A DNA stretch of 64,000 bases from an uncultured Planctomycetota bacterium (lineage in GTDB: Bacteria; Planctomycetota; Planctomycetia; Gemmatales; HRBIN36): assembly GCA_937944855.1 (NCBI GenBank), contig CALFAY010000005.1, positions 62,001 to 126,000 on the forward strand, read 5' to 3'. Positions 54,674 through 63,367 of this stretch are shown one piece after another. Position 1 is the first letter of the stretch; the number at the start of each line of letters is the position of its first letter. The notes under the pieces were generated by a model, which made no database searches, was not told the DNA's origin, and worked only from the letters and a program-made list of their open reading frames with translations. The translations under genes were made by a program, and so were the position numbers.

Positions 54674-55540
54674 ATGCGTGCGTCGTCGCGTTCCGCCTTC
54701 ACGCTCATCGAACTGCTCGTGGTTGTGGCCATCCTCGCCATTCTGATGGCGTTGCTTCTGCCGGCCGTGCAAAAGGTCCGGGCGGCCGCCGACAAGATGG
54801 TCTGCGCAAACAACCTCAAGCAGATCGGCATCGCCCTGCACCATTACCACAACGACTTCGGCCGATTCCCCACAGCCAACTCGCCCTCCTTCAGCAGCGC
54901 GTTCGTGCACCTGCTTAATTACATCGAGCAGGACAACATTCGGAACCGGTACAACGTCCACGAACCCCCCACGTCACCCAACAATCAGTCGCTCGTTTAT
55001 CTGCCGATCAAGGTGTACATCTGCCCGACGATGGAGAAGCCGCCTGCTCCTCGGGAAGCGTACACCTCCCATTACGCCAGCTACGCCGTGTGCATCGGCT
55101 CGGGGTACGCTTTCGGTCCACCGCCGGACAACGGGGCCTTCGTCCGCTATCAGTCTTCCCCGAACGGCACACGGTTGACGGACCTGATGGACGGTACTTC
55201 GTACACCTTTCTGGTTGGAGAGATGGGATTTCAGCTGCGGGACTACTTCTTCCGCTTTGGACCCTATGCCGGACATGTCCGGGGCGGCAACACTTCATGG
55301 GCTTGGGGCTATGCCAGCTACAGCTTCGGCAGCACGCTGGTCATGATGAACACCAAGACATTCGGACCAAGTCTTGAAACGGGCGGCCTGACCGCATTTC
55401 GTAGCGATCATCCGCTCGGTTGCAATTTCCTGTTCGGGGACGGCTCCCTTCGCTACATTCGTGATGGCATCGACCTGGCGACCTACCGGGCCTTGAGCAC
55501 TCGTCGCGGGGGGGAAGTCATTGACCAAGGAGAATACTGA
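54674..55540 (+). CDS. DUF1559 type II pseudopilin-like protein
   Basis: A 288-residue planctomycete DUF1559 protein. The prepilin signal is [16 protein letters not shown] near residue 10, with Glu at +5, and the pilin helix continues to about 35. The C-terminal marker [19 protein letters not shown] is the family's H-x-x-x-x-N-x-x-F-x-D-G block. It should be processed by prepilin peptidase and displayed at the envelope. ATG at 54674 has AGGAGG. It overlaps the lipoprotein gene start by one base at its stop. Confidence 0.9.
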   Translation: MRASSRSAFTLIELLVVVAILAILMALLLPAVQKVRAAADKMVCANNLKQIGIALHHYHNDFGRFPTANSPSFSSAFVHLLNYIEQDNIRNRYNVHEPPTSPNNQSLVYLPIKVYICPTMEKPPAPREAYTSHYASYAVCIGSGYAFGPPPDNGAFVRYQSSPNGTRLTDLMDGTSYTFLVGEMGFQLRDYFFRFGPYAGHVRGGNTSWAWGYASYSFGSTLVMMNTKTFGPSLETGGLTAFRSDHPLGCNFLFGDGSLRYIRDGIDLATYRALSTRRGGEVIDQGEY

Positions 55541-55725
55541 TGAGGGTTGTAGTCTGCGGGGCGGTCCTGGGGCTGTGGATTCTGCTCGGGATCCTGACCG
55601 GATGCTCCCGGTCAACTCCTCCCGCGGCAAAAGTGACGCAGCCGACCGACAAGATGCCTCCCGAGGTCATCTACGATCCAGAGTCGGCCATGCAGAAATA
55701 TGGACGGCAGGACGGGCCCAATTGA
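55540..55725 (+). CDS. Small lipoprotein
   Basis: A 61-residue protein with a lipoprotein signal peptide: VVVCGAVLGLWILLGILTGC, lipobox LTGC. The mature part is about 40 residues, rich in Pro, Lys and Asp, with no known domain. ATGA overlap with the pseudopilin shows coupling. Planctomycete DUF1559 genes are often followed by such small lipoproteins, so it may accompany the pseudopilin. Confidence 0.8.
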   Translation: MRVVVCGAVLGLWILLGILTGCSRSTPPAAKVTQPTDKMPPEVIYDPESAMQKYGRQDGPN

Positions 55726-55844
55726 AGCCGCTTCTGGCCCGGTCCACGAGCTTTTGTGGTGTTTCGGCACACACTTAGTCTGCTGAACCCGGGAACAGCA
55801 GGCTGTGCAAGCGTATCCCAGTTCTTACGGAAAGGACGGTCCTT

Positions 55845-57170
55845 ATGCTCAGACTCGCATCGGTCCTGGCCTGCCTGTTGGCCTTTACCACCGGCTTGCA
55901 GGCGCACTTCGTATTCATCGTTCCCCAGGGGAACAACCAGGTTCAAGTCGTCTTCAGCGACAGCCTGGAACCGGATGAGAACGTCCCCATCGACCGTATC
56001 AAAGATCTCAAACTCTATGCTCTGGATGTTGCGGGCAAGACGGTGGCGGTGGCGTGGAAGCAGGCCGAGCACAGCCTGCTGGCAACCGTTCCCAGCGATG
56101 TCCAAGCGCTGGGAGGCGTCTGCACCTACGGGGTGTTCCAGCGCGGTGAGGGCAAGCCATCACTGCTGATCTACTACCCTAAGATGATTGCTGGTCCCCT
56201 GACATCAACCAAGGCTTGGGATCAGTTGCCCCTGGAAATCGTGCCGCTGGGAAGCAATCGGTTCGTTTTCCTGCACAGCGGCAAGCCGGTTCCCGAGGCC
56301 GACGTGACGGTCATGCTCCCTGGAGATAAGCGGGAACGCCTGAAGACGGACGCCAATGGGCAGTTCCAGGTAAATATTTCCGCTCCCGGACTGTATGGGC
56401 TGTACGCCCGCCACGTAGCCGCGAAGGAAGGCGAGCATGGCGGCAAGCGGTATGAACAGGTCACCAGCTATGCGACCTTGGTCTTCCGCTCCGGAGCAAC
56501 AGCCGGCAGCAAGTCCGTGGAGAAACACGAAGGGGAGGATCCCGGGGCTACAGCCCTGCTAGCTGATGCCCGTGCGGCCCGGGCCGTGTGGAACCGCTTC
56601 CCCGGTTTCACGGCTGACGCCAAGGTGAACTGGGACGGCAAGGAGGTGTCAGCAAAGATCAAAGTGGCTGCCGATGGAAAAGTTACCGTCGAAGGCATCG
56701 AGGATAAGACCCTCGAAAGCTGGACCCGGCGAGTGCTGGGAAGCGTTATCGCCCATCGTCTACCCTCTGGATCATTGCAGACGCCCTGTGCCTTTGCCGA
56801 TGTCGAGGAGAACCATCCTCTCGGTCGGCTGATCAACGTGCTCAATGACGAGATGCACTCGAGCTATCGAATCCGGGATCGCCAGATCATGGTGGTCAAT
56901 CGGGTTACCCCGGATGGCCGCTTCAGCATCATGATGCAGCACAACCAGACGACGCCGGAGGGCAAGTTCCTCCCCACAGCGTTCGTCGTCAACTACTTCG
57001 ACAAGGAAGGCAACTTGATTCGCAGCGAGGCTAACTACCACTCATGGAAGCGGCTGGGAGAGTTTGACCTGCCGGTTTTGACCCGCGTGATCACCGCCGG
57101 CAAAGAGTCCACGGTACGGGAGATCGAGTTAAGCAACCACCGCTTGAACGCCGACCAGGCGGCCAAGTGA
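55845..57170 (+). CDS. Exported DUF4198-DUF3386 fusion protein
   Basis: A 441-residue protein. A signal peptide ends LQA, so the mature protein would begin with His-Phe. The N-terminal half resembles DUF4198 (metal-transporter-associated domains starting HF.F..P). The C-terminal half, from about 225, is a DUF3386-type domain: ADARAARAVWNRFPGFTADAK, LGSVIAHRLPSG, CAFADVEENHPLGRLI, NDEMHSSYRIRDRQI, then a closing SNHRLN. DUF3386 is known to me mainly from cyanobacteria and its function is not established. It lies 119 bases downstream of the lipoprotein and its terminator is at 57212, so it may close the hemP-associated operon. Confidence 0.8.
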   Translation: MLRLASVLACLLAFTTGLQAHFVFIVPQGNNQVQVVFSDSLEPDENVPIDRIKDLKLYALDVAGKTVAVAWKQAEHSLLATVPSDVQALGGVCTYGVFQRGEGKPSLLIYYPKMIAGPLTSTKAWDQLPLEIVPLGSNRFVFLHSGKPVPEADVTVMLPGDKRERLKTDANGQFQVNISAPGLYGLYARHVAAKEGEHGGKRYEQVTSYATLVFRSGATAGSKSVEKHEGEDPGATALLADARAARAVWNRFPGFTADAKVNWDGKEVSAKIKVAADGKVTVEGIEDKTLESWTRRVLGSVIAHRLPSGSLQTPCAFADVEENHPLGRLINVLNDEMHSSYRIRDRQIMVVNRVTPDGRFSIMMQHNQTTPEGKFLPTAFVVNYFDKEGNLIRSEANYHSWKRLGEFDLPVLTRVITAGKESTVREIELSNHRLNADQAAK

Positions 57171-57211
57171 CCGACGTTGGGCAAGAAAGGGCCTGACCCT
57201 CCCATCTTTGC

Positions 57212-57249
57212 AAGACCGCGAGGATTCCCAACTCCTCGCGGTCTTTGTC
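57212..57249 (+). terminator. Strong hairpin terminator after the DUF4198-DUF3386 gene
   Basis: AAGACCGCGAGGA (57212-57224) pairs perfectly with TCCTCGCGGTCTT (57233-57245) around an 8-base loop, followed by TGTCT. The T-tract is short, but the 13-bp stem and position after the stop at 57170 support termination. Confidence 0.75.
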
Positions 57250-57388
57250 TGCGCCACCTCTTTTTCCCGGTTTGACTGGCCGGGAGGGTCACAGAATAAT
57301 TGCTATGGACGGACCGCGCAAGATTGCGTTACATGGGCATTTTGGCATGAGGAGGTGCTTTTCTGCGGGCACAGAGGAGGGTAGCTTC

Positions 57389-57931
57389 ATGGCCGTCCTG
57401 CATCCGACCCATCCGCTCCGCCGGCTCTTTGCGGGGTTAACGGAGCAGACCTTCATCACGGAGTTGGGGATCGGAGATCCGCCCTTGATTGATTACTTGG
57501 CCGAGATGCTGGCCCGCTTTCTCCATGTGGACCAGCTGTATCGGCTTCGTGATGCACGGGGGCGGCGCTTGGAGGAGGTCGGCGAAATGCTCCTGCATGC
57601 CCAAGGACTGCCCGCCGGGGGACGGACGACCCGGGAGGTGTACCGCCACATCGGCGATTACACGCTGTTCTGGACCGGGGTTTTCCCCGAACACCTCGAA
57701 AGCCAGCGCACCGGCTGGATCCGCGATTGTTTCGTTGATTACACGACTCAAGGCAAACGCTGCTACTACCTCGCCAGCACCTACAGCGACGAGCCCTACG
57801 AGGAGGAATCGGCGGTATTGCGCCGACTCAGCGACGACTTCGAATTGTGTGCCTTCGGTCTTCGGCGCGTACGCCATGAGTGGGAGCAGGCCCAAGACCC
57901 TCCCGCGCACTTGCGACGCCTGATCCACTGA
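57389..57931 (+). CDS. Conserved-type hypothetical protein
   Basis: A 180-residue protein with no signal peptide, membrane segment or named motif. It opens HPTHPLRRLFAGLTEQTF and contains several aromatic-rich helices (WTGVFPEHLES, CYYLASTYSDEPYEEES). The ATG at 57389 follows GAGGAGGG by 7 bases; the open frame to 57245 has no support. It has its own region after the upstream terminator and is convergent with the NYN-domain gene. I cannot assign a function. Confidence 0.7.
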   Translation: MAVLHPTHPLRRLFAGLTEQTFITELGIGDPPLIDYLAEMLARFLHVDQLYRLRDARGRRLEEVGEMLLHAQGLPAGGRTTREVYRHIGDYTLFWTGVFPEHLESQRTGWIRDCFVDYTTQGKRCYYLASTYSDEPYEEESAVLRRLSDDFELCAFGLRRVRHEWEQAQDPPAHLRRLIH

Positions 57932-57995
57932 GACGATCTTTCGGAACACGACTGCCAGGCATCGGGACGGCTCCTTTTGCCAATCCCTCCTGGGG

Positions 57996-59111
57996 CTATT
58001 CAGCGTCTGGAATATCCAGGATGCCGGAGCCGAACGGCTGAGACCGCGGGGGAGGTCGATCGTCTCGGCGAGGTAGAGGATCCGTCGCAGCAACCAGCGG
58101 CGTCGTAGGTTGCTCGGGTTCCTCCGGAGCAAGCTCAGCCTGCCTGGTGTCAGCGGATTCTACCTGAGTGACAGGAGGCGGAGGGGCCAGGTCGTCGATG
58201 TCCGCAGGGACTTGGGCCGGAGCAGGCTCTGCAACTTCGGCTGTCGACCGGCCTGCCCGACCACGTCTTCCTCTCCCGTTTCGCAATCGAGAGCGCGACC
58301 GTGCCCGCTCTGTCTCCCGGCGGGATTCGCCGCGAGGCGGGGAAGCCGGTTTTCGCAATTCTTCACCGAAGCGCGTCACGACGTAGGTGCCGCTCCGCTT
58401 ATCGGTCTCCAGTTCGATCAAGCCGTGAGCCTGAGCATCTTCCAGCAGAGCACTGAACGTTCTGTAGCCGTGGTAGGACTCATTGAAGGAGGGCTTAAGC
58501 CGCTTCATGGTGTCCTTGACCATTGACGACCACAAGACTTCCTTGTTTTCGCGGCGGAGCGCCAGGAGAGCGTCGAGTAGCAGAGCGAAGGCTTTGCGTT
58601 TCGTCTCCGGCAAGCGGGGGTCGATGGCTGGAATTTCGGAAGTGGGCGGCTCCAGGTCTTCGTAATAGATGAACTCGTCGCAGTTGTCCCGAAGCAGGTC
58701 GGAGGTCGAGTTCTGCATCCCCAGACCGATCACGTGCTTGCCCAGCTCCTTGAGCTTGGAGACCAACGGCGAAAAGTCGCTGTCGCCGGAAACCACGACA
58801 AAGGTGTCGATATGTTCCTTAGAGTAGGCCAGGTCCATCGCGTCCACGCACAGGCGGATGTCCGCGGAGTTTTTACCCGTCTGTCCACGGCGGGGGATCT
58901 CGATCAATTCGATGGCCGCCTCGTGCAATGGCTCGGTGTAGCTGGCATAACGGCCCCAGTCGGCATAGGCCTTCTTGGCCACGATCTTGCCTTTCTCGAC
59001 CATGCGACGGAGCACACGTTGGATGTCGAAGCGGTCGCGACGGCCTTGGAAGCCGAGGGCGAGGTTCTCGAAGTCGATGAAAATAGCCAAAGAGCGTTCC
59101 TGCTCGGGCAT
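57996..59111 (-). CDS. NYN (PIN-like) ribonuclease with OST-HTH/LOTUS domain
   Basis: A 371-residue protein. Residues 1-150 form a NYN domain: IFIDFENL (acidic), KKAYADWGRY, then SADIRLCVDAMDLAY and VVVSGDSDFSPLV, giving the four acidic residues of the PIN-like metal site. Residues about 175-250 contain a LOTUS-type winged helix (LRRENKEVLWSSMVKDTMKR). The rest is Arg/Ser/Pro-rich and disordered. NYN-LOTUS proteins are thought to cleave or bind RNA; targets here are unknown. ATG at 59111 has AGG 6 bases upstream; the GTG at 59123 has none. Confidence 0.85.
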   Translation of the reverse strand: MPEQERSLAIFIDFENLALGFQGRRDRFDIQRVLRRMVEKGKIVAKKAYADWGRYASYTEPLHEAAIELIEIPRRGQTGKNSADIRLCVDAMDLAYSKEHIDTFVVVSGDSDFSPLVSKLKELGKHVIGLGMQNSTSDLLRDNCDEFIYYEDLEPPTSEIPAIDPRLPETKRKAFALLLDALLALRRENKEVLWSSMVKDTMKRLKPSFNESYHGYRTFSALLEDAQAHGLIELETDKRSGTYVVTRFGEELRKPASPPRGESRRETERARSRSRLRNGRGRRGRAGRSTAEVAEPAPAQVPADIDDLAPPPPVTQVESADTRQAELAPEEPEQPTTPLVAATDPLPRRDDRPPPRSQPFGSGILDIPDAE

Positions 59112-59231
59112 GCTGCGCCTCACGATGGGTCACGTTTTACCCTCTTATCATAGCGGAATTCAGACGCAGCAGAAGGGCCTTTTCGGCACCTGAAGCGATG
59201 GGAAGCGGACAAGTTTCTTATCCTTCGTGGA

Positions 59232-60320
59232 TTACTGGCCGCGCGAAATCGAACCCCGCCGAGATCCTGCGATCGGAGCATCAAGACGCAGAGGACGCCC
59301 GGCCACAACGAATCCGCGCTCGTGGAGGTACTCCCGGAGTTGTCGAAATGTCGAGAAACTGTCCTCGTACACGAACATGGTCAAGGCTGCCAGATCGGGG
59401 TCGGTGTTGTCGATGACGGAGCGGAAGCGGGAGCCGTCCGCCAACGCTTCTTCCAAAGTCTCTCCGCGGACCGGCCAAACGGGAACGATCTCCCACTCGT
59501 CCACGGCGTAGCTGAACGCCCGATTGTTGGCTGGTGGCAGACCTGCAAAGGCCTGATCGACTGGCCCGAACCGCTCCCGGACGACTTTGAAACGCAGTTT
59601 GAAAGGTCCAATCGCTTCCGTCTCGCCGCTGGTTTCCCAGCGCTCGGTCAATTGCTTGGCGAGTTCGGAAAGTCGCTGTCGGACTTGATTCAGCAGGCTT
59701 TGCAGATCGATGAATGCAATGCGATTGGCTCGGCATTCGAAAAGTAATTCGCCTGCCCCCAGTGGCTTGCTGACCGGCAGGAAGTATCGCAATGGACGCC
59801 TCTCAGCAGGTGGTGGTTGGAGTTCTCGGATCTGATGATTCAGAGCGTCAAGGCGTTTTCGCAATCCTTGTTTATCCGACTCTGTGGAAGCTACCCGCTG
59901 CCGCAGCTTCTCTTGCCGCGATACCAGGGTTGCTGTTTCCTGCTGCAATCGTCGGCCTAATTCTTCTTGAAGTCGTAGTTCGCCGATCAGTTGCTTTTCC
60001 TCGTGCTTGGCTGCTTCCAGGGCTACTATGTGCCGTGACAGATTTTCGACAAGCCGTAGCAGTTCCGCGCGGAGTCCAATGAGTTCCTCTTCTTCCGCCG
60101 ACAAGTCCGGCTGGATATCGGTCAGGTCGGCTCGCAGACGAGCGGCTGGCCGGTCCTCGGTCTTAGGTGCATCAAGGTTGGTTTCCTCCTCCGGCAAATG
60201 CCGAATGCGGGCACCAACCAGGACGATAATGATCAGAACGATGCCGACCAGATTGGCCAGAATGTCGAGAAACGAGTCAGAACCGAAGGGCATTTCCGAG
60301 GACCGTCTTCGACGCTTCAT
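59232..60320 (-). CDS. ExbD-like coiled-coil protein retaining the membrane Asp
   Basis: A 362-residue single-pass protein. The N-terminal helix reads FGSDSFLDILANLVGIVLII (residues 12-31), with Asp 19 at the position of the proton-carrying Asp of ExbD (PFIDV). A coiled coil (about 70-165) follows, then a C-terminal domain with LLFECRANRIAFI and LTMFVYEDSFSTFRQLREYL, which echo the partner's repeats. The last gene of the trio, it starts 12 bases after the previous stop. Probably the force-transmitting part of a proton-driven complex in the periplasm. Confidence 0.75.
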   Translation of the reverse strand: MKRRRRSSEMPFGSDSFLDILANLVGIVLIIIVLVGARIRHLPEEETNLDAPKTEDRPAARLRADLTDIQPDLSAEEEELIGLRAELLRLVENLSRHIVALEAAKHEEKQLIGELRLQEELGRRLQQETATLVSRQEKLRQRVASTESDKQGLRKRLDALNHQIRELQPPPAERRPLRYFLPVSKPLGAGELLFECRANRIAFIDLQSLLNQVRQRLSELAKQLTERWETSGETEAIGPFKLRFKVVRERFGPVDQAFAGLPPANNRAFSYAVDEWEIVPVWPVRGETLEEALADGSRFRSVIDNTDPDLAALTMFVYEDSFSTFRQLREYLHERGFVVAGRPLRLDAPIAGSRRGSISRGQ

Positions 60321-60332
60321 CGAGTGACTCCT

Positions 60333-61802
60333 TCACGGCAGCAGGGCTTCCATCTTGGTGTCGCTGCGAATGGTTTCGACCTCGGTCCTCACGGCCAGGG
60401 ATTCCAGCAGGGTGGCAACGCGATAGTAGGTCCGCAGGCCGTCGGGCCGGACGTACACTCGCACCCGGGGAATGGACTCGAAACCTGCTCGTCTCCTGCG
60501 ATCCAGAAACGTGGCGACTTTATCCACGAACGGATGAGTGTGGACCGGTTGAACAAGACGAAACAGGTCCGCCGCGGACACTGTTGTCTGCTCCGGCCAG
60601 AAGACGACGCCTTCGGCCCGGCATTCAAGGACGAGCGGCTTACCCTCTGCAACCGTTCCACCCACAGGCAACGGTCTGGAGGTCTTCGCCCCCGTGTTCT
60701 GTCCTGGCGATTGGTTGCCTTTGTTGGTAGGACCGTCCGTCACGGCCATGCCCTTGCTCAAAGGATAGTCCTTCCCTCCTGCTTCGCTTCCGCTTGGCCG
60801 TCCGTGGCCTGGTAGTCCGCTCGGGGTCTTTACTTGTCCCAAGGCAGGTTGGCCAACCCAGGGGCGCTGCTTGGCGGCCCGAGCTTCCTCCGCCAAAAGC
60901 TCCTCCGGCGACGGTTCCGAGAAATTCAGAATCCAGTCCTCTTCGATCAGCTCATAACCGAGGTCGAAATCGGTCTTGGACAACTCCCTAAGGGCGACGT
61001 AATAGGTCGGAATCCCGCTGGGACGCACCAGGAGAAGTACATAAGGCTTGTGCTCCGAGGAAAACTGGGCGGCACGCTTACGAATCTCCTGCTCCAGGCG
61101 CTGCGGTTCCAGAAGGTCCGTGAGGAAAAGAGACGGTCCGTCTGGCCGGAGATGGACCTGCTGCCCGACGCACTCCAGATAAATCGGACGACGCCTGGCC
61201 CCGAAACGACCGCGATAGGGAATAAGCGAATAAACCCGCTCAGGCGGCTGACCGGCTCCTTGAGTCAGGCGAGCAAGTACTTGCTCCAGGGCCGAGACCT
61301 GCTCTTCGAGCAAGGCCAGGTCCGCTCGCAGACTTTCCTCGCGTTTCTGGAGACTGACTTCTTCGACAAGCAATTGTTGAGTTTCCTTTTTAAGCCGGTC
61401 GTTGTCGCTCAAGACGTCCAACAGGCGTCGTCGGAGTGCGGCACGACGGCTTTCGAGACCTCGCACATTTGCCATCAGTTCCTGCACGAGTTGGCGGCTG
61501 GCCAGAAGCTCTTCCTCGATTCGCGCTCGTTCCCGGCGCAGGATTTCGGCCTGTTGCCAGGTCTGCTCTCTCATTTGCTCAAGACGCCTAGCGGCCTCAA
61601 CCAGTTGCTCAGTTATTTGGCGATCCTTCTCAAGTCGTTCCGCTTGAATGGCTTGGTGGCGCTCGTGTATTTCGGCTTCCCGTTGGCGACGGGCCTGTTG
61701 ATCGAGCACCAGCAGCAGGAAGATAAGCGATCCCAGCGTGCAGAGCAGCACGGAGAGGAAGGGGAACAGGGAAACGCTGAGCTGGGATCGCTGCCGCCTC
61801 AT
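60333..61802 (-). CDS. ExbD-like coiled-coil protein with Ser at the proton-carrier position
   Basis: A 489-residue protein built like its neighbour: basic start, helix SLFPFLSVLLCTLGSLIFLL (residues 11-30), coiled coil (about 38-180), and a C-terminal part with two copies of an ExbD-like module (PIYLECVGQQVHL...LLLVRPSGIPTYYVALREL, and PLVLECRAEGVVF...VYVRPDGLRTYYRVATLL). In place of PFID, the helix has PFLS, so Ser 17 stands where Asp is expected. It overlaps the channel gene by 4 bases. Paired with the Asp-bearing neighbour it could form an asymmetric stator-like dimer. Confidence 0.75.
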   Translation of the reverse strand: MRRQRSQLSVSLFPFLSVLLCTLGSLIFLLLVLDQQARRQREAEIHERHQAIQAERLEKDRQITEQLVEAARRLEQMREQTWQQAEILRRERARIEEELLASRQLVQELMANVRGLESRRAALRRRLLDVLSDNDRLKKETQQLLVEEVSLQKREESLRADLALLEEQVSALEQVLARLTQGAGQPPERVYSLIPYRGRFGARRRPIYLECVGQQVHLRPDGPSLFLTDLLEPQRLEQEIRKRAAQFSSEHKPYVLLLVRPSGIPTYYVALRELSKTDFDLGYELIEEDWILNFSEPSPEELLAEEARAAKQRPWVGQPALGQVKTPSGLPGHGRPSGSEAGGKDYPLSKGMAVTDGPTNKGNQSPGQNTGAKTSRPLPVGGTVAEGKPLVLECRAEGVVFWPEQTTVSAADLFRLVQPVHTHPFVDKVATFLDRRRRAGFESIPRVRVYVRPDGLRTYYRVATLLESLAVRTEVETIRSDTKMEALLP

Positions 61803-63175
61803 GCCGCGTTTCCTTGCCTGCCCCGGGTCAGAAGCGGAGTCTGGGCGCCCCGACCGGCGGCATTTTCAGCTCGGGCGGTCAACAGGTGGATGGCAGCCGT
61901 CAGGCTGTGAACCGCTTCGAGAAACGCACCGCTATAATTAAGGGCGCTCAAATTCTGGCTCAACGTCTCCTGCAAACGGAGGATCTGCTGCTCAGAATCC
62001 AGAAGCGGGCGAAGCAGAGCAGCTTGTTCGGCGAGGCGTTCGGTTTGTTCCTGCACCGCCTTTCGGGTTTGATCAACAGCGGAAGCCAGCTGCTCTACCG
62101 GAGCCAGGCCACTCGTCAAAGAGGTCAGCCAAGTCTGCTGGGCCGTCGTCAAACGCTCCTGGTGCGCAACGAGTGATTGGTCCAATGCTCGGGTCAGAGC
62201 CGCTGTCAGACGTTCCGTTTGCTGCCGTTCCGCGAGTTCGAGACGTGCCTGGAGAACCCGCAAGCTCTCGGCCCAGATTTCCGCCTGACGGCGAACCAGA
62301 CTTTCCAAGCCGTGCAGGACTTCGCTCATGCCTTGGCGGACCACGCGGACGGCTTCGCCAGCAGCAGCGTCGCGATGCTCGAACCGATGGATCAGTTCCT
62401 TCTCCGCGTAGGCATCCACGGCATCAAGAAGGCTCTGTTCGGCGCGATCCACCAGAAAGGTGGTGAACATGACGGCCATCGACAGCACCAAAGCCAAAGC
62501 GGTCGTATCGAAGGCGACTGCCAACCCAGAAGTCACACCGCTGATCGAACCCGCCAGTTGCTCCGGGGTGACATTGCCGATAGCCTCGGTGATGCCGAGC
62601 ACGGTTCCGAGGAACCCCAGGATGGGAATGGCCCAGGTGATGAATCGCACCAGTGCGTAGCCACCTTCGGCAGTTTCGGCGTCGTTGTCAGAGATGTGGC
62701 GAAGGTGTTCGTCAAGCCCCGCCGCGCTTTCGCGGATCAGGACGTATTCCAACGCTGCCCGGGTTCGCCGAGCCAGGAGGCTTTGCTGCACCCACCGGGG
62801 GGCGTTGTCCACTCTCTCCAACAACGGCCCCGCATGTTCTAAGGACAGAGGTTGGCCGTTCCAGGGCGGAAGGATGCCGCGTCGAAGAATCCACCGGTCC
62901 GTTACCACTTGGTATCCCTTCACGGTCAGAGCGGTCATAGCCCACAAGAACAGGGCTGTTTCCACATATTCGACCGGATGTCCCGCCAGATAGCGGAACA
63001 ACAAGCTGTCCTGTTCCGCGTAGGTATGCAGTCCGACGTACAAGCCCGCAGTCAGACCTGATGCGACGGCGAACACGACAACATGCTGAGCGATTCGTGA
63101 AGCGGCGGTAGATCGCGGCAGTGCGGACGGCATGGCAGGGTCCTCGCAACATGTCCCTGGTTCATCATCGGTCAA
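61799..63175 (-). CDS. MotA/TolQ/ExbB-type proton channel with long coiled-coil tail
   Basis: A 458-residue protein. Helices lie near 31-53, 72-90, 170-195 and 215-240. The ExbB/TolQ signatures are IPILGFLGTVLGITEAIG and SGVTSGLAVAFDTTALALVLS; the Thr pair fits the polar proton path. After about residue 250 comes a cytoplasmic coiled coil (EVLHGLESLVRRQAEI and on) of nearly 190 residues, absent from ordinary ExbB. The first gene of the trio, overlapping the next by ATGA. No TonB, TolA or PG-binding OmpA-type domain is encoded nearby. Confidence 0.85.
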   Translation of the reverse strand: MTDDEPGTCCEDPAMPSALPRSTAASRIAQHVVVFAVASGLTAGLYVGLHTYAEQDSLLFRYLAGHPVEYVETALFLWAMTALTVKGYQVVTDRWILRRGILPPWNGQPLSLEHAGPLLERVDNAPRWVQQSLLARRTRAALEYVLIRESAAGLDEHLRHISDNDAETAEGGYALVRFITWAIPILGFLGTVLGITEAIGNVTPEQLAGSISGVTSGLAVAFDTTALALVLSMAVMFTTFLVDRAEQSLLDAVDAYAEKELIHRFEHRDAAAGEAVRVVRQGMSEVLHGLESLVRRQAEIWAESLRVLQARLELAERQQTERLTAALTRALDQSLVAHQERLTTAQQTWLTSLTSGLAPVEQLASAVDQTRKAVQEQTERLAEQAALLRPLLDSEQQILRLQETLSQNLSALNYSGAFLEAVHSLTAAIHLLTARAENAAGRGAQTPLLTRGRQGNAA

Positions 63176-63367
63176 CGAAAGGGCGGGATTGTACTGGCTT
63201 TACCGTTTGGGAAAAGGCGTCTGCTTATCTCCGCGAACTGGACAAGCCGTAGGACTTGGTCAGGCTGGCTTAAAACCGGTCTGATTTGGGACCGGACCTC
63301 GGCCTGGAAGGTAGGGAATTGGCTTAAAATGGAAAGAGTGACTCAAAGAGGGAAGAGTACTGCGAGC

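Noticed and set aside
59232-63175. Zorya phage-defence system (ZorA/ZorB)
   Set aside because: The channel has a coiled-coil tail like ZorA, but there is no MotB-type peptidoglycan-binding domain and no ZorC, ZorD or ZorE gene nearby. The resemblance is architectural only.
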